64,000 bases of DNA from NCBI RefSeq assembly GCF_000814325.1, contig NZ_JPHF01000003.1:372001-436000 (forward strand). Reading direction: 5' to 3'. Source of the stretch: Flavihumibacter sp. ZG627. GTDB lineage: Bacteria; Bacteroidota; Bacteroidia; Chitinophagales; Chitinophagaceae. Numbering within the stretch: the first letter of the stretch is position 1; each line of letters begins with the position of its first letter. Shown here piece after piece: positions 44,338-52,742 of this stretch. Made by a program: the position numbers and the translations under genes. The notes below the pieces were generated by a model. The model saw nothing but the letters and a program-made list of their open reading frames with translations, had not been told where the DNA came from and ran no database searches.

Positions 44338-44934
44338 ATGCAAAACTTCGAAACATACTTTCCACCTTCCCTCATGCTAATGACCGAGCGGGTATTGTTG
44401 CGTAAACTTGAAGATGACGATGCTGAAAAACTTTTTGCGATAGCACAGGAACCATCCCTTTTTACCTGGTTCACCCGTTACCTTAATGAAAGGGAAGGAA
44501 TGGATGGCTGGATAGACGAGGCGAAGTTCCATTACCAGCAAAGAATAAGATTTCCCTTTGTTGTGTCTTTAAAAGATAAAGACACTATTTGCGGGAGTAC
44601 AAGCCTGGGGAATATTTCATTCCCCGACAAAAGAGTCGAAATCGGGTGGACCTGGTATGGGGACACTTACCGGGGAACAGGTATCAATACTCATTGTAAA
44701 TTACTGTTGATGCAGTATGCATTTGATTCTATGGAGTTTGAAAGAGTGGAACTGAAAACGGATGCATTAAACCTAAGATCCAGGGCCGCTATGAAAAAAC
44801 TTGGACTGATTGAAGAAGGAACATTGCGTAGTCACATGAGTATGCCCGGTGGGCGAAGACGTGATTCGGTGTATTATAGTGTGATAAAATCCGAATGGCC
44901 TGCTATGCGTAGGAGGTTGCTCGAAATGTTATGA
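44338..44934 (+). CDS. GNAT family N-acetyltransferase (RimJ/RimL-like)
   Basis: 198 residues. It begins with the RimJ/RimL-type [20 protein letters not shown] and contains a strand-loop [29 protein letters not shown], the acetyl-CoA-binding R-G-x-G region, and [27 protein letters not shown] at the C-terminal half. It transfers an acetyl group to a protein or small-molecule amine; the target is unknown. It follows the Sua5 gene closely, so translation-related substrates are possible. Its stop overlaps the end of the convergent rnhB gene by six bases. Confidence 0.9.
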   Translation: MQNFETYFPPSLMLMTERVLLRKLEDDDAEKLFAIAQEPSLFTWFTRYLNEREGMDGWIDEAKFHYQQRIRFPFVVSLKDKDTICGSTSLGNISFPDKRVEIGWTWYGDTYRGTGINTHCKLLLMQYAFDSMEFERVELKTDALNLRSRAAMKKLGLIEEGTLRSHMSMPGGRRRDSVYYSVIKSEWPAMRRRLLEML

Positions 44935-45546
44935 TGATAATCCTTCAAAACAAAATTCTTTCTGAACCGGAAGTATATTAAAACTTCTGCGGTGGTAGGA
45001 ACAAAGGCCATGAGATTCAATTGCAATGCGATGTTCTGGTGTTCCATATCCCTTATTCTGTTTCCAATTGTAAGAAGGGAACTGCTCATGCAGCCGTATC
45101 ATATGGTCATCGCGGTAGGTCTTGGCCAGAATGCTCGCTGCGGCAATGGAGGTATAAGTGGCATCCCCTTTTACAATACAATGATATGGAAGGCTGCCAT
45201 AAGGCCTGAACATATTACCGTCAATCAATAAAAGGCCGGGTGTGGGGTGTAATGCTTCAATAGCCCGGTGCATGGCCAGCCAGGAGGCCTGCAGAATATT
45301 GATGCGGTCAATTTCCTCTTCGCACACTGACGCTACAGAATATGCAATGGCTTTCTTTTCAATCACTTCCCGGAGCATATATCGCTGATCTTCCTTCACC
45401 TGCTTTGAATCATTTAGAAGGGGATGCCTGAAATTACGGGGAAGTATAACCGCCGCGGCAAAAACAGGGCCTGCATAACAGCCTCTTCCTGCTTCATCGC
45501 AGCCCGCTTCAAGCAGTTGATCCTGGTAGTACTTTTTGAGTGCCAT
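44929..45546 (-). CDS. rnhB: Ribonuclease HII
   Basis: 205 residues from ATG 45546 ([10 protein letters not shown]). The reading frame is open further upstream, but that stretch overlaps the Crp/Fnr gene start and is not conserved-looking. It removes RNA primers and misincorporated ribonucleotides from DNA. The four acidic active-site residues are visible: D and E in [11 protein letters not shown] in LLIDGNMF, and D in KTYRDDHM. The block [14 protein letters not shown] is also typical. Confidence 0.95.
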   Translation of the reverse strand: MALKKYYQDQLLEAGCDEAGRGCYAGPVFAAAVILPRNFRHPLLNDSKQVKEDQRYMLREVIEKKAIAYSVASVCEEEIDRINILQASWLAMHRAIEALHPTPGLLLIDGNMFRPYGSLPYHCIVKGDATYTSIAAASILAKTYRDDHMIRLHEQFPSYNWKQNKGYGTPEHRIAIESHGLCSYHRRSFNILPVQKEFCFEGLSS

Positions 45547-45611
45547 CTTGCGCTCAAATGTAGAAAGAATCTTTTGTTGTAATTTCAATGTCACGCAAAA
45601 ACTGTCCACAT

Positions 45612-46253
45612 ATGTCCAACACCGCCATTGACCAAACCTTCCCTGAATTTGAAGAAGCACTAAAGGAGGATATCGAGAAGAATAGTGAGATCCGTACTTT
45701 CAGAGCAGGAGAGCAATTGATGAGGACTGGTCAGTATTTCAGAAGTACCATGCTGATAATTGATGGACTCGTGAAAGTTTACCGGGAGGATGATGCGGGT
45801 AATGAATATTTCATGTATTACCTTAAACCGGGACAAGCCTGCGCACTCAGCATGGTATGTGCGGCTAAACGTGAAACCAGTGAGATAATGGCCAAGGCAG
45901 TTAAGGATACCGAAGTAATTGCACTACCACTTTCTTACATGGATGAATTCATGAGTAAATATAAGTCATGGTATCATTTTGTGCTGGAGACTTATAGATC
46001 CAGATTTGAGGAATTACTGGTTACCATTGATCACATAGCATTCCGGGCAATGGATGAAAGGCTGGAATTCTACCTGATTAAACACCAGCAAACACTCAAA
46101 AACAATATAGTACAGCTCAGCCATCAGGAAATTGCTGATGAGCTAAATTCTTCCAGAGAAGTAATATCCCGCTTGCTCAAGAAAATGGAACAAATGGGAA
46201 AGGTGCGTCTTCACCGCAATGCTATTGAGATTATCAGCCTGGGATCGATATGA
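45612..46253 (+). CDS. Crp/Fnr family transcriptional regulator of the sulfide locus
   Basis: 213 residues from ATG 45612; ATG 45588 adds eight residues. The N-terminal cyclic-nucleotide-binding-like domain (about 20-125) lacks an obvious Fnr-type Fe-S Cys cluster. The C-terminal winged helix has [29 protein letters not shown]. The recognition helix R-E-x-x-x-R matches that of CRP, which reads GTGA half-sites. Two GTGA-N6-TCA sites occur in this locus. It is upstream of and in line with the persulfide dioxygenase gene, and is its probable activator. The effector is unknown; a sulfur species or redox signal is an inference. Confidence 0.92.
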   Translation: MSNTAIDQTFPEFEEALKEDIEKNSEIRTFRAGEQLMRTGQYFRSTMLIIDGLVKVYREDDAGNEYFMYYLKPGQACALSMVCAAKRETSEIMAKAVKDTEVIALPLSYMDEFMSKYKSWYHFVLETYRSRFEELLVTIDHIAFRAMDERLEFYLIKHQQTLKNNIVQLSHQEIADELNSSREVISRLLKKMEQMGKVRLHRNAIEIISLGSI

Positions 46254-46296
46254 TATGATGATTTCAATCCATTCTACCGCCCCCTCCGCCATAGTA

Positions 46297-46341
46297 TGTG
46301 ACAAAAGTCATAGATAACCCTGTATATCCACTGCAATTTTG
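46297..46341 (+). promoter_or_regulatory. CRP-like operator and -7 box of the persulfide operon
   Basis: TGTGA-N6-TCATA at 46297-46312 (centre 46304.5) is followed by a -7-like CAATTTTG whose last G is at 46341, 36.5 bases from the centre. The ATG is at 46370. There is no good -33 box, as expected for a class II activated promoter. Confidence 0.65.
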
Positions 46342-46369
46342 CGATATCAAAGGCTAAAACACTTTCAGT

Positions 46370-47785
46370 ATGAAAATTGAACAAATTTATACCGGATGTC
46401 TGGCACAGGGTGCGTATTACGTGGAGAGCGATGGCGAAGCTGTTGTGATAGACCCGCTTCGCGAAGTGCAGCCCTATATTGATCGTTCAGACAAGGATGG
46501 CGCTAAGATCAAGTATGTTTTTGAGACCCATTTTCACGCTGATTTTGTGAGTGGTCATCTTGATCTTTCAAGGAAAACAGGAGCAACAATTGTTTATGGA
46601 CCAACTGCAAGCCCTAGCTTTGATGCACATATTGCTTACGACGGCGAAGTGTTCAAGGTAGGGAAGCTTAGTTTCGTTGTACTTCATACTCCAGGCCATA
46701 CGATGGAAAGCTGCTCTTATCTTTTAAGAGACGAGCAGGGAAAAGATATTGGCCTTTTTTCCGGCGATACTTTATTTATAGGTGATGTGGGAAGGCCCGA
46801 TCTTGCCCAGAAGGCAGCACATATGACGCAGGAGCAACTTGCGGAAACCCTTTATGATTCATTGCGGAATAAGATCATGCCACTTGCTGATGATATCATT
46901 GTTTATCCCGCCCATGGCGCAGGTAGTGCATGTGGTAAGAATATGAGTAAGGAAACAACAGATACTCTTGGTCACCAGAAAGCAAGTAATTATGCTCTCA
47001 GGGCGAATATGACGAGGGAAGAATTTGTTAAAGAGGTTACTACCGGACTAATGCCTCCTCCAGCCTATTTTCCGCTCAACGTGATGATGAATAAACAGGG
47101 CTATGATAGCATAGACGAGGTGCTGAAACGCGGACAGCATGCGCTTAGCGCGGAGGGATTTGAAGTTGCAGCCAATGAAACCGGCGCTCTTATCCTTGAT
47201 ACACGTGATCCACAAGTATTTGCGAAGGGCTTTGTTCCCAATTCCATCAATATTGGAATTGACGGCAATTTCGCTCCCTGGGTAGGTGCATTGATACCGG
47301 ATGTAAAACAGGAGCTATTGATTGTGGCTGAGCCCGACCGTGTTGAAGAAGTGATTACCAGACTTGCACGCGTAGGATATGATTATACTATAGGATACCT
47401 CGAAGGTGGATTTGAAACATGGCTAAGAGCAGGTAAGGAATATGATAGTATAAAATCTGTAACAGCAGAAGAATTGGCGGAGATAGCAGGCCATGAGAAG
47501 ATTAATATCCTTGATGTCAGGAAAAACAGTGAGTACCAGAGCGAACACCTCGCTGATGCAGAAAACGCACCCCTTGATTTTGTCAATGAAAGCATGCTGC
47601 AGGTAGACAAAAACAAACAGTACTATGTTCATTGTGCCGGAGGGTATCGGTCAATGATTTTTAATTCAATTCTTCGCGCTCGTGGATATGACAACCTGAT
47701 AGATGTAAAAGGCGGATTCAAGCAACTAAAAGAGACGGGAAAGTTTGCAGTAACTGATTATGTATGCCCCTCAACATTGCTTTAA
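46370..47785 (+). CDS. Persulfide dioxygenase-like MBL-fold protein fused to two rhodanese domains
   Basis: 471 residues. The N-terminal metallo-beta-lactamase domain (about 1-235) has ETHFHADFVSGH (His54, His56, Asp58, His63), HTPGH and the Asp of SGDTLFIGD, as in ETHE1-type persulfide dioxygenases. Only one iron-binding set is expected. A first rhodanese domain (about 265-355) has lost its active Cys (AEPDRV at that position). A second (about 370-468) keeps it in VHCAGGYRS (about 422). The architecture is close to CstB, which oxidises persulfide and makes thiosulfate. It is the first gene of an eight-gene operon under the CRP-like site. Confidence 0.92.
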   Translation: MKIEQIYTGCLAQGAYYVESDGEAVVIDPLREVQPYIDRSDKDGAKIKYVFETHFHADFVSGHLDLSRKTGATIVYGPTASPSFDAHIAYDGEVFKVGKLSFVVLHTPGHTMESCSYLLRDEQGKDIGLFSGDTLFIGDVGRPDLAQKAAHMTQEQLAETLYDSLRNKIMPLADDIIVYPAHGAGSACGKNMSKETTDTLGHQKASNYALRANMTREEFVKEVTTGLMPPPAYFPLNVMMNKQGYDSIDEVLKRGQHALSAEGFEVAANETGALILDTRDPQVFAKGFVPNSINIGIDGNFAPWVGALIPDVKQELLIVAEPDRVEEVITRLARVGYDYTIGYLEGGFETWLRAGKEYDSIKSVTAEELAEIAGHEKINILDVRKNSEYQSEHLADAENAPLDFVNESMLQVDKNKQYYVHCAGGYRSMIFNSILRARGYDNLIDVKGGFKQLKETGKFAVTDYVCPSTLL

Positions 47786-47806
47786 AAATTAAATCGAATT
47801 AGTGGA

Positions 47807-48091
47807 ATGAAAACAATAAAGGAATTATTAAGAGATCAGAATGCTACTGTTGTTGATGTACGCAGCGAGGAGGAATTTAATTTGTCACATCATCCCGGTG
47901 CCATCAACATACCTCTTGACCAGGTACAGCAACGTGCAGATGAGTTAGGGTCTATGTCAAAGCCATTGATCTTGTATTGCCGTTCGGGCAACCGGTCTGG
48001 TATTGCACAGGCTATACTCAAACAACTCGGCGTGTTGGAAGTGTATAATGGAGGAGGATTGGAAGATATGGCTCAATCATTAAAGAAATGA
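47807..48091 (+). CDS. Single-domain rhodanese
   Basis: 94 residues, one complete rhodanese domain: VVDVRSEEEFNLSHHPGAINIPL at the N terminus and the active-site loop YCRSGNRSG with the sulfur-accepting Cys. It moves sulfane sulfur between carriers in the cytoplasm. It is 21 bases after the dioxygenase-rhodanese gene and one base before the next rhodanese. Its loop differs from that of its neighbour (NRS versus ARS), so the pair probably has different partners. Confidence 0.93.
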   Translation: MKTIKELLRDQNATVVDVRSEEEFNLSHHPGAINIPLDQVQQRADELGSMSKPLILYCRSGNRSGIAQAILKQLGVLEVYNGGGLEDMAQSLKK

Positions 48092-48092
48092 T

Positions 48093-48398
48093 ATGTTTGA
48101 TTTTATAAAAAGGATATTCGGTTCAGGAACTGATTTTAAGGCTTTAAGAGCAAAGGGTGCTGTTATTATTGATGTACGCACTCCCGGAGAATTCATGGCT
48201 GGACATTTAGAAGATTCAGTGAATATTCCGCTTGACTCATTGAAATCTCAACTCCCGGTTCTGAAGAAGAAATCACAGCCAATAATAACTGTTTGCAGAT
48301 CAGGGGCACGAAGTGGTGTTGCTGTTACACAATTAAAGCAGGCAGGTATTGAAGCATATAATGGAGGAGCATGGATATCACTTAAACAAAAAATTTAG
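48093..48398 (+). CDS. Single-domain rhodanese (second copy)
   Basis: 101 residues. It has a short amphipathic N-terminal segment (MFDFIKRIFGSGTDF), then IIDVRTPGEFMAGHLEDSVNIPL and the active loop TVCRSGARSG. It starts one base after the previous stop and ends one base before the next start, so translation is tightly coupled. It is a sulfurtransferase of the sulfide locus and may be membrane-associated through its first helix. Confidence 0.92.
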   Translation: MFDFIKRIFGSGTDFKALRAKGAVIIDVRTPGEFMAGHLEDSVNIPLDSLKSQLPVLKKKSQPIITVCRSGARSGVAVTQLKQAGIEAYNGGAWISLKQKI

Positions 48399-48399
48399 C

Positions 48400-48648
48400 A
48401 TGAGAGAAACAATTTTGACGGGATGGAATTGGATGCGTTGGCTGCGTTTTGCCATAGGTGCTTATGCACTAGTTCAATCGGTAATAGAAAAGGAGCCCTT
48501 GTTGGCTGTTGCCGGGATATTCCTCCTGGGCATGTCAATATTTAATATTGGTTGCTGTGCTGGTGGCGTATGTGCTGCGCCCAGGAATATCAAAAGCGGA
48601 AAAGATGAGATTGTTCAATATGAAGAAATAAAAAGCGATAAACAATAA
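48400..48648 (+). CDS. Small two-helix membrane protein with Cys cluster
   Basis: 82 residues from ATG 48400; an upstream in-frame ATG at 48349 would overlap the rhodanese. Two helices (about 14-30 and 33-50) are followed by GCCAGGVCAAP with three Cys. The layout resembles small YgaP-type membrane proteins that accompany rhodaneses (DUF2892-like), though I am not certain of the family. The Cys cluster may accept or pass on sulfane sulfur near the membrane, an inference from context. It sits between rhodanese and thioredoxin genes with one- and three-base gaps. Confidence 0.82.
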   Translation: MRETILTGWNWMRWLRFAIGAYALVQSVIEKEPLLAVAGIFLLGMSIFNIGCCAGGVCAAPRNIKSGKDEIVQYEEIKSDKQ

Positions 48649-48651
48649 TCA

Positions 48652-48948
48652 ATGGCAACCTTTCAGGAAATAATACAATCAGAAAAGCCGGTGCTGGTTG
48701 ACTTCTTTGCAGAATGGTGCGGTCCCTGTAAAATGATGGCACCCATACTGAAGAATGTTAAAGAAAGTGTTGGCAGTGCAGTAACCATCATTAAAGTGGA
48801 TGTTGACAAGAATCCTGAAGCTGCAAGGCAGTTTGGAATTCAGGGCGTACCCACTCTTATGGTATTTCAAAAAGGGCAGGTAAAATGGCGGCAGAGTGGA
48901 GTAGTTCCTGCAAAACAACTTGAACAGGTACTTGAGAAATACAGGTAA
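48652..48948 (+). CDS. trxA: Thioredoxin
   Basis: 98 residues, a single thioredoxin fold with active site WCGPCK (about 22-27) and the cis-Pro loop GVPTLMVFQKG. There is no signal peptide, so it is cytoplasmic. In this operon it probably reduces persulfides or rhodanese-bound sulfur, releasing sulfide. It follows the small membrane protein by three bases. A general housekeeping thioredoxin is likely to exist elsewhere, so this copy is dedicated to sulfur metabolism by context. Confidence 0.94.
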   Translation: MATFQEIIQSEKPVLVDFFAEWCGPCKMMAPILKNVKESVGSAVTIIKVDVDKNPEAARQFGIQGVPTLMVFQKGQVKWRQSGVVPAKQLEQVLEKYR

Positions 48949-49000
48949 GTCTTTATAAGCAGAATAATATCATCAACAACAAACATAAAACAGATAATAT

Positions 49001-49570
49001 ATGAATTTTATAGAATGGATCAAACAGCCATGGCCCTGGTATGTAGCCGGGCCACTCATTGGATTAACAGTTCCCACCTTACTGATCATGGGTAACAAAT
49101 CATTTGGCATTTCCTCTTCTCTTCGCCATGTTTGTGCTGCATGTTTCCCCTCCAAAATTCCATTCTTCCAGTATGACTGGAAGAAAGAACTCTGGAATAT
49201 GTTTTTTGTGGTAGGCATCCTGCTGGGAGGCATTCTCACAGCAGCATTCCTATGGAACCCGGAGCCAATACAAGTGCATGCTAATCTTGCCAATGAATTA
49301 TCAGGATATGGTATCACCAATTATACCGGCCTGGTACCGGTTGATGTATTCAACTGGCCGGCACTATTTACATTAAGAGGATTCATTATGATGGTAGCAG
49401 GTGGACTACTAGTTGGCTTTGGAACAAGGTATGCAGGTGGTTGTACATCAGGTCATGCAATCATGGGGATTAGTAACCTTCAAATGCCTTCCTTAATTGC
49501 CACTTGTTGTTTTATGGCAGGTGGATTTATCATGGCAAACCTTGTACTTCCATTCATTCTTTCACTATAA
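49001..49570 (+). CDS. YeeE/YedE (DUF395) family transporter, first half
   Basis: 189 residues with four to five helices. The conserved Cys motif is [16 protein letters not shown], with a second Cys pair in ATCCFMAGG. YeeE/YedE proteins such as TsuA carry thiosulfate or other sulfur species through a pathway of Cys residues. Here the transporter is split into two proteins, as in several sulfide operons. It starts 52 bases after trxA, with no terminator between, so it remains in the operon. Substrate direction is unknown. Confidence 0.92.
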   Translation: MNFIEWIKQPWPWYVAGPLIGLTVPTLLIMGNKSFGISSSLRHVCAACFPSKIPFFQYDWKKELWNMFFVVGILLGGILTAAFLWNPEPIQVHANLANELSGYGITNYTGLVPVDVFNWPALFTLRGFIMMVAGGLLVGFGTRYAGGCTSGHAIMGISNLQMPSLIATCCFMAGGFIMANLVLPFILSL

Positions 49571-49584
49571 CCCAGCATATTATT

Positions 49585-50103
49585 ATGTCAACTAATACAA
49601 CATTTGTAGAAGCAAAAACACCCAATACTGATTTTGAAGTTCGTTCTCTTGATACCATGTGCGTCAATGATACGAAAAGGCAGGAACCATGGTACAGCAA
49701 TATTAAGTATCTGGTACTTGGAGTAATTTTCGGAATTGTGTTTACAAAGGCTGAAGTGATCTCATGGTTTAGAATCCAGGAAATGTTCCGTCTGCAGAGT
49801 TTTCATATGTATGGTGTCATCGGATCTGCCATTGCCGTTGGTATGCTCTCCATCTTTATTATCAAGCGGTTTAATATTAAAACCATACATGGTGAAAAGA
49901 TAGAGTTTCATGATAAGAAATTCAACAAGGGACAGATCTATGGGGGCTTGATCTTTGGTTTCGGCTGGGCAATAACCGGTGCTTGTCCCGGACCACTATT
50001 TGCACAGATCGGAACAGGCGCAACAGTAATTATTGTTACACTTATCAGTGCAATTGCTGGTACCTGGATTTATGGAAAGTTTCGTGATAAATTACCCCAC
50101 TAA
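49585..50103 (+). CDS. YeeE/YedE (DUF6691-like) family transporter, second half
   Basis: 172 residues from ATG 49585; the frame is open into the previous gene but not expected to be used. It has an N-terminal hydrophilic part with one Cys (LDTMCVND), then four helices and the conserved motif GFGWAITGACPGPLFAQIGTG, whose Cys matches the transport Cys of the family. With the protein at 49001 it should make a complete sulfur-species transporter. The genes are 14 bases apart, and the MFS gene starts two bases after its stop. Confidence 0.9.
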   Translation: MSTNTTFVEAKTPNTDFEVRSLDTMCVNDTKRQEPWYSNIKYLVLGVIFGIVFTKAEVISWFRIQEMFRLQSFHMYGVIGSAIAVGMLSIFIIKRFNIKTIHGEKIEFHDKKFNKGQIYGGLIFGFGWAITGACPGPLFAQIGTGATVIIVTLISAIAGTWIYGKFRDKLPH

Positions 50104-50105
50104 TT

Positions 50106-51353
50106 ATGTCAATTGAAATCCGGCATGGCTTAAGACAAAACTGGCAGCAATTCAGTTTACTGGTTCTGGTGAATGCATTTGTAGGCGCCATGATTGGTCT
50201 TGAGAGAGCCGTGATGCCGGGTTTCGCTGAAACAGTTTTTCAAAAGCAAGGCCAGGTGGTCTTGCTTTCATTTATTGGCGCCTTCGGAATAGCAAAAGCA
50301 TTTGCCAATCTGGCGATGGCATCACTAAGCAAAAAGTATAGCCGAAAGATGCTGCTACTGGTGGGATGGATACTGGCCATACCGGTACCATTCCTGCTTA
50401 TTTATGCTGAAAGCTGGAGTATAGTAGTGGTAGCAAATATCCTGCTGGGACTAAACCAGGGGCTGGCATGGTCTTCTACCGTTATTATGAAAGTTGACCT
50501 GGTGGGAGAGAAAAACCGCGGCCTTGCAATGGGTATCAATGAATTTGCGGGATATGTATCAGTAGGATTGGCTGCATACCTGGCCAGTTGGCTCGCTACT
50601 GAATATGGCTATCAAACTGCACCCTTCATACCGGGGATAATATTTTCTTTCCTTGGGCTGCTTATAACCTTGATATGGATTCGTGATACGGGACATCATG
50701 TGAAAAAGGAGTCGGTAGAAAGCAGGATACCATTGCTGGAGAACGTGTTTATCGATACCAGCTACAGGCATAAGACCATAGGGACTGTTACCATAAATGG
50801 TCTTGTCAATAATATGAATGATGGGGTAATATGGGGCTTGCTTCCTGTCTTACTAATCAATAAAGGATTCAGCCTTACTGAAACTGGTATGCTTGCCGGA
50901 TTATATCCGGCAGTATGGGGATTGGCCCAACTTTTCACAGGCAAATTGGGTGATACGCATTGCAAAAAACAACTCATCAGCACTGGCATGTTGATGCAGG
51001 CTGCCGGTATCCTTATATTAGTGGTCGCTCCAATTACAGTTCTTGTTGCGTTAAGTATGATATTACTGGGGCTGGGAACAGCACTCGTTTACCCTAATTT
51101 CCTATCAATGATCGCCAACCACAGCCACCCTACCCAAAGGGCTGCCTCCTTGAGCATTTTCCGGTTCTGGCGCGATAGCGGCTATGTTTTCGGTGCATTG
51201 GTTGCTGGATTTACTGCTGCAGTGGCTGGCATACCCACTACCCTGATTTTGGTGGCTATTATTACTGCTGCTGCAGGCTTAATGAGTCATTTCCGGATGT
51301 GCTGCACCAACAAAACGATCTGGAAGGAGACGCCATGTCTTGAAATATACTGA
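50106..51353 (+). CDS. MFS transporter of the sulfide operon
   Basis: 415 residues with about twelve helices. The N-terminal part includes LVNAFVGAMIGLERAVMPG and a motif-A-like SLSKKYSRKMLLLVGW; the second half has TGKLGDTHCKKQLISTG. The C terminus carries three Cys and charged residues (MCCTNKTIWKETPC). The substrate is not known. Its tight packing behind the split YeeE/YedE pair suggests export or uptake of a sulfur compound such as sulfite, thiosulfate or a toxic by-product. It is the last gene of the first operon; a new promoter for sqr follows. Confidence 0.88.
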   Translation: MSIEIRHGLRQNWQQFSLLVLVNAFVGAMIGLERAVMPGFAETVFQKQGQVVLLSFIGAFGIAKAFANLAMASLSKKYSRKMLLLVGWILAIPVPFLLIYAESWSIVVVANILLGLNQGLAWSSTVIMKVDLVGEKNRGLAMGINEFAGYVSVGLAAYLASWLATEYGYQTAPFIPGIIFSFLGLLITLIWIRDTGHHVKKESVESRIPLLENVFIDTSYRHKTIGTVTINGLVNNMNDGVIWGLLPVLLINKGFSLTETGMLAGLYPAVWGLAQLFTGKLGDTHCKKQLISTGMLMQAAGILILVVAPITVLVALSMILLGLGTALVYPNFLSMIANHSHPTQRAASLSIFRFWRDSGYVFGALVAGFTAAVAGIPTTLILVAIITAAAGLMSHFRMCCTNKTIWKETPCLEIY

Positions 51354-51404
51354 TCTTAGTTGCCATACCGGCTGATATTTATCATGGTTAATATCATACC
51401 CTTA

Positions 51405-51449
51405 AGTGACTGTAATCACGAAGGGCGCCTGGCTCCGGGACTACCTTTG
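51405..51449 (+). promoter_or_regulatory. CRP-like operator and -7 box of the sqr gene
   Basis: AGTGA-N6-TCACG at 51405-51420 (centre 51412.5) is followed by TACCTTTG at 51442-51449. The last G is 36.5 bases from the centre, the same distance as at the persulfide operon. No -33 box is seen. The sqr ATG is at 51469. Confidence 0.7.
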
Positions 51450-51468
51450 ACATATAAATTTAATTGTT

Positions 51469-52668
51469 ATGTCTCAGCATCATCAGGTTCTTATAATTGG
51501 AGGCGGAAATGCCGGAATTTCAGTTGCAGCCCAATTGCTGCGGAAGCGTTCCAATCTGGAAATCGCCCTCATCGAGCCATCTGATAAACATTATTACCAG
51601 CCCGCCTGGACCCTCGTTGGGGGAGGAGTATTTAATATTCATGATACCATCCGTTCAGAGTCATCGGTGATTCCGGATAAAGTAAAATGGATCCGTGATG
51701 CAGCAGAAAGTTTCCAGCCGGAAATTAACCAGGTAACTACGAAAAGCGGGGCTGAAATCACCTATGATTACCTCATTGTTGCCCCTGGAATCCAACTCAA
51801 CTGGAAAGATATTGAGGGCCTGAAACAGACCCTCGGCCGAAATGGTGTTACCAGTAACTATTCAGTTGACTACGCCACTTATACCTATGAGTGTCTTCAA
51901 CAATTAAAGCCCGGCCAAACAGCTCTATTTACCAGTCCGGGTACAGCTGTGAAATGCGGTGGAGCCCCACAAAAGATCATGTACCTGGCGGCTGATTATC
52001 TGCGTAAGCATGGCCTTCAGGGCAAGGTGAACGTAGAATTCGTTACTGCAGGTGGTGTGATTTTCGGCATAAAAAAGTACGCAGATGAACTCATGAAGAA
52101 GGTGAATGAATATGGTATTAAACTAAACTTTAAACATGATCTTGTTGCAATAGACGGTGACAAGAAAACTGCGACTTTTAAAGTGGTTGATGGGGAAGGT
52201 GTTGTTAGTATGGTGGAAAAACATTTTGATATGATCCACGTTGTTCCGCCACAGAGCGCGCCAGATTTCGTGAAAGCAAGTCCACTTGCCGATGCAGGAG
52301 GATGGGTTGATGTTGACAAATTCACGCTTCAGCATACACGCTATAAGAATATTTTCGGAATAGGTGATGCGATGAGTGCACCCAATTCCAAAACTGGTGC
52401 AGCTGTCAGGAAACAGGCTCCGGTGGTAGTCAAAAACCTTCTGGCGTTAATAGATGGACAACAAATGCCTGCTGCATACAGTGGCTATGGCAGCTGCCCG
52501 CTGGTAGTGGGATATGGTAAATTGATCCTTGCAGAATTCGGTTATGATAATAAGGTTATGGAAACATTTCCTTTTGACCAGTCTAAGCCTCGTTGGAGCA
52601 TGTGGGTGCTTAAACGTTATATACTTCCCTGGTTGTATTGGAATAAAATTTTAAAGGGAACTGCTTAA
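51469..52668 (+). CDS. sqr: Sulfide:quinone oxidoreductase
   Basis: 399 residues. An N-terminal FAD-binding Rossmann motif (VLIIGGGNAGISVAAQL) is followed by HYYQPAWTLVGGG, the two conserved redox Cys in TAVKCGGAPQK (about 163) and GSCPLVVGYG (about 344), and a C-terminal membrane-binding helix region (WVLKRYILPWLYW). The Cys placement matches type II SQR, as in mitochondrial SQOR. It oxidises sulfide at the membrane, passes electrons to quinone and leaves a persulfide for the dioxygenase or rhodaneses at 46370. It has its own CRP-like site and promoter. Confidence 0.94.
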   Translation: MSQHHQVLIIGGGNAGISVAAQLLRKRSNLEIALIEPSDKHYYQPAWTLVGGGVFNIHDTIRSESSVIPDKVKWIRDAAESFQPEINQVTTKSGAEITYDYLIVAPGIQLNWKDIEGLKQTLGRNGVTSNYSVDYATYTYECLQQLKPGQTALFTSPGTAVKCGGAPQKIMYLAADYLRKHGLQGKVNVEFVTAGGVIFGIKKYADELMKKVNEYGIKLNFKHDLVAIDGDKKTATFKVVDGEGVVSMVEKHFDMIHVVPPQSAPDFVKASPLADAGGWVDVDKFTLQHTRYKNIFGIGDAMSAPNSKTGAAVRKQAPVVVKNLLALIDGQQMPAAYSGYGSCPLVVGYGKLILAEFGYDNKVMETFPFDQSKPRWSMWVLKRYILPWLYWNKILKGTA

Positions 52669-52695
52669 GCATTTCTTGCGTATCTTGTTGTTAAG

Positions 52696-52730
52696 TTCAT
52701 CCTGCAGTACCCACTGTGGGATGAATTTTT
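52696..52730 (+). terminator. Terminator-like hairpin between sqr and the USP gene
   Basis: The stem TTCATCC / GGATGAA (52696-52702 with 52719-52725) contains an inner CAGT/ACTG pairing and is followed by TTTTT. It ends only 13 bases before the ATG of the next gene, so read-through or attenuation may set the level of that gene. Confidence 0.75.
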
Positions 52731-52742
52731 AAAAGCAGCACT

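Noticed and set aside
51360-51584. A 74-codon plus-strand frame before and across the sqr start
   Set aside because: It covers the CRP-like site and -7 box and overlaps sqr in another frame; no family resemblance.
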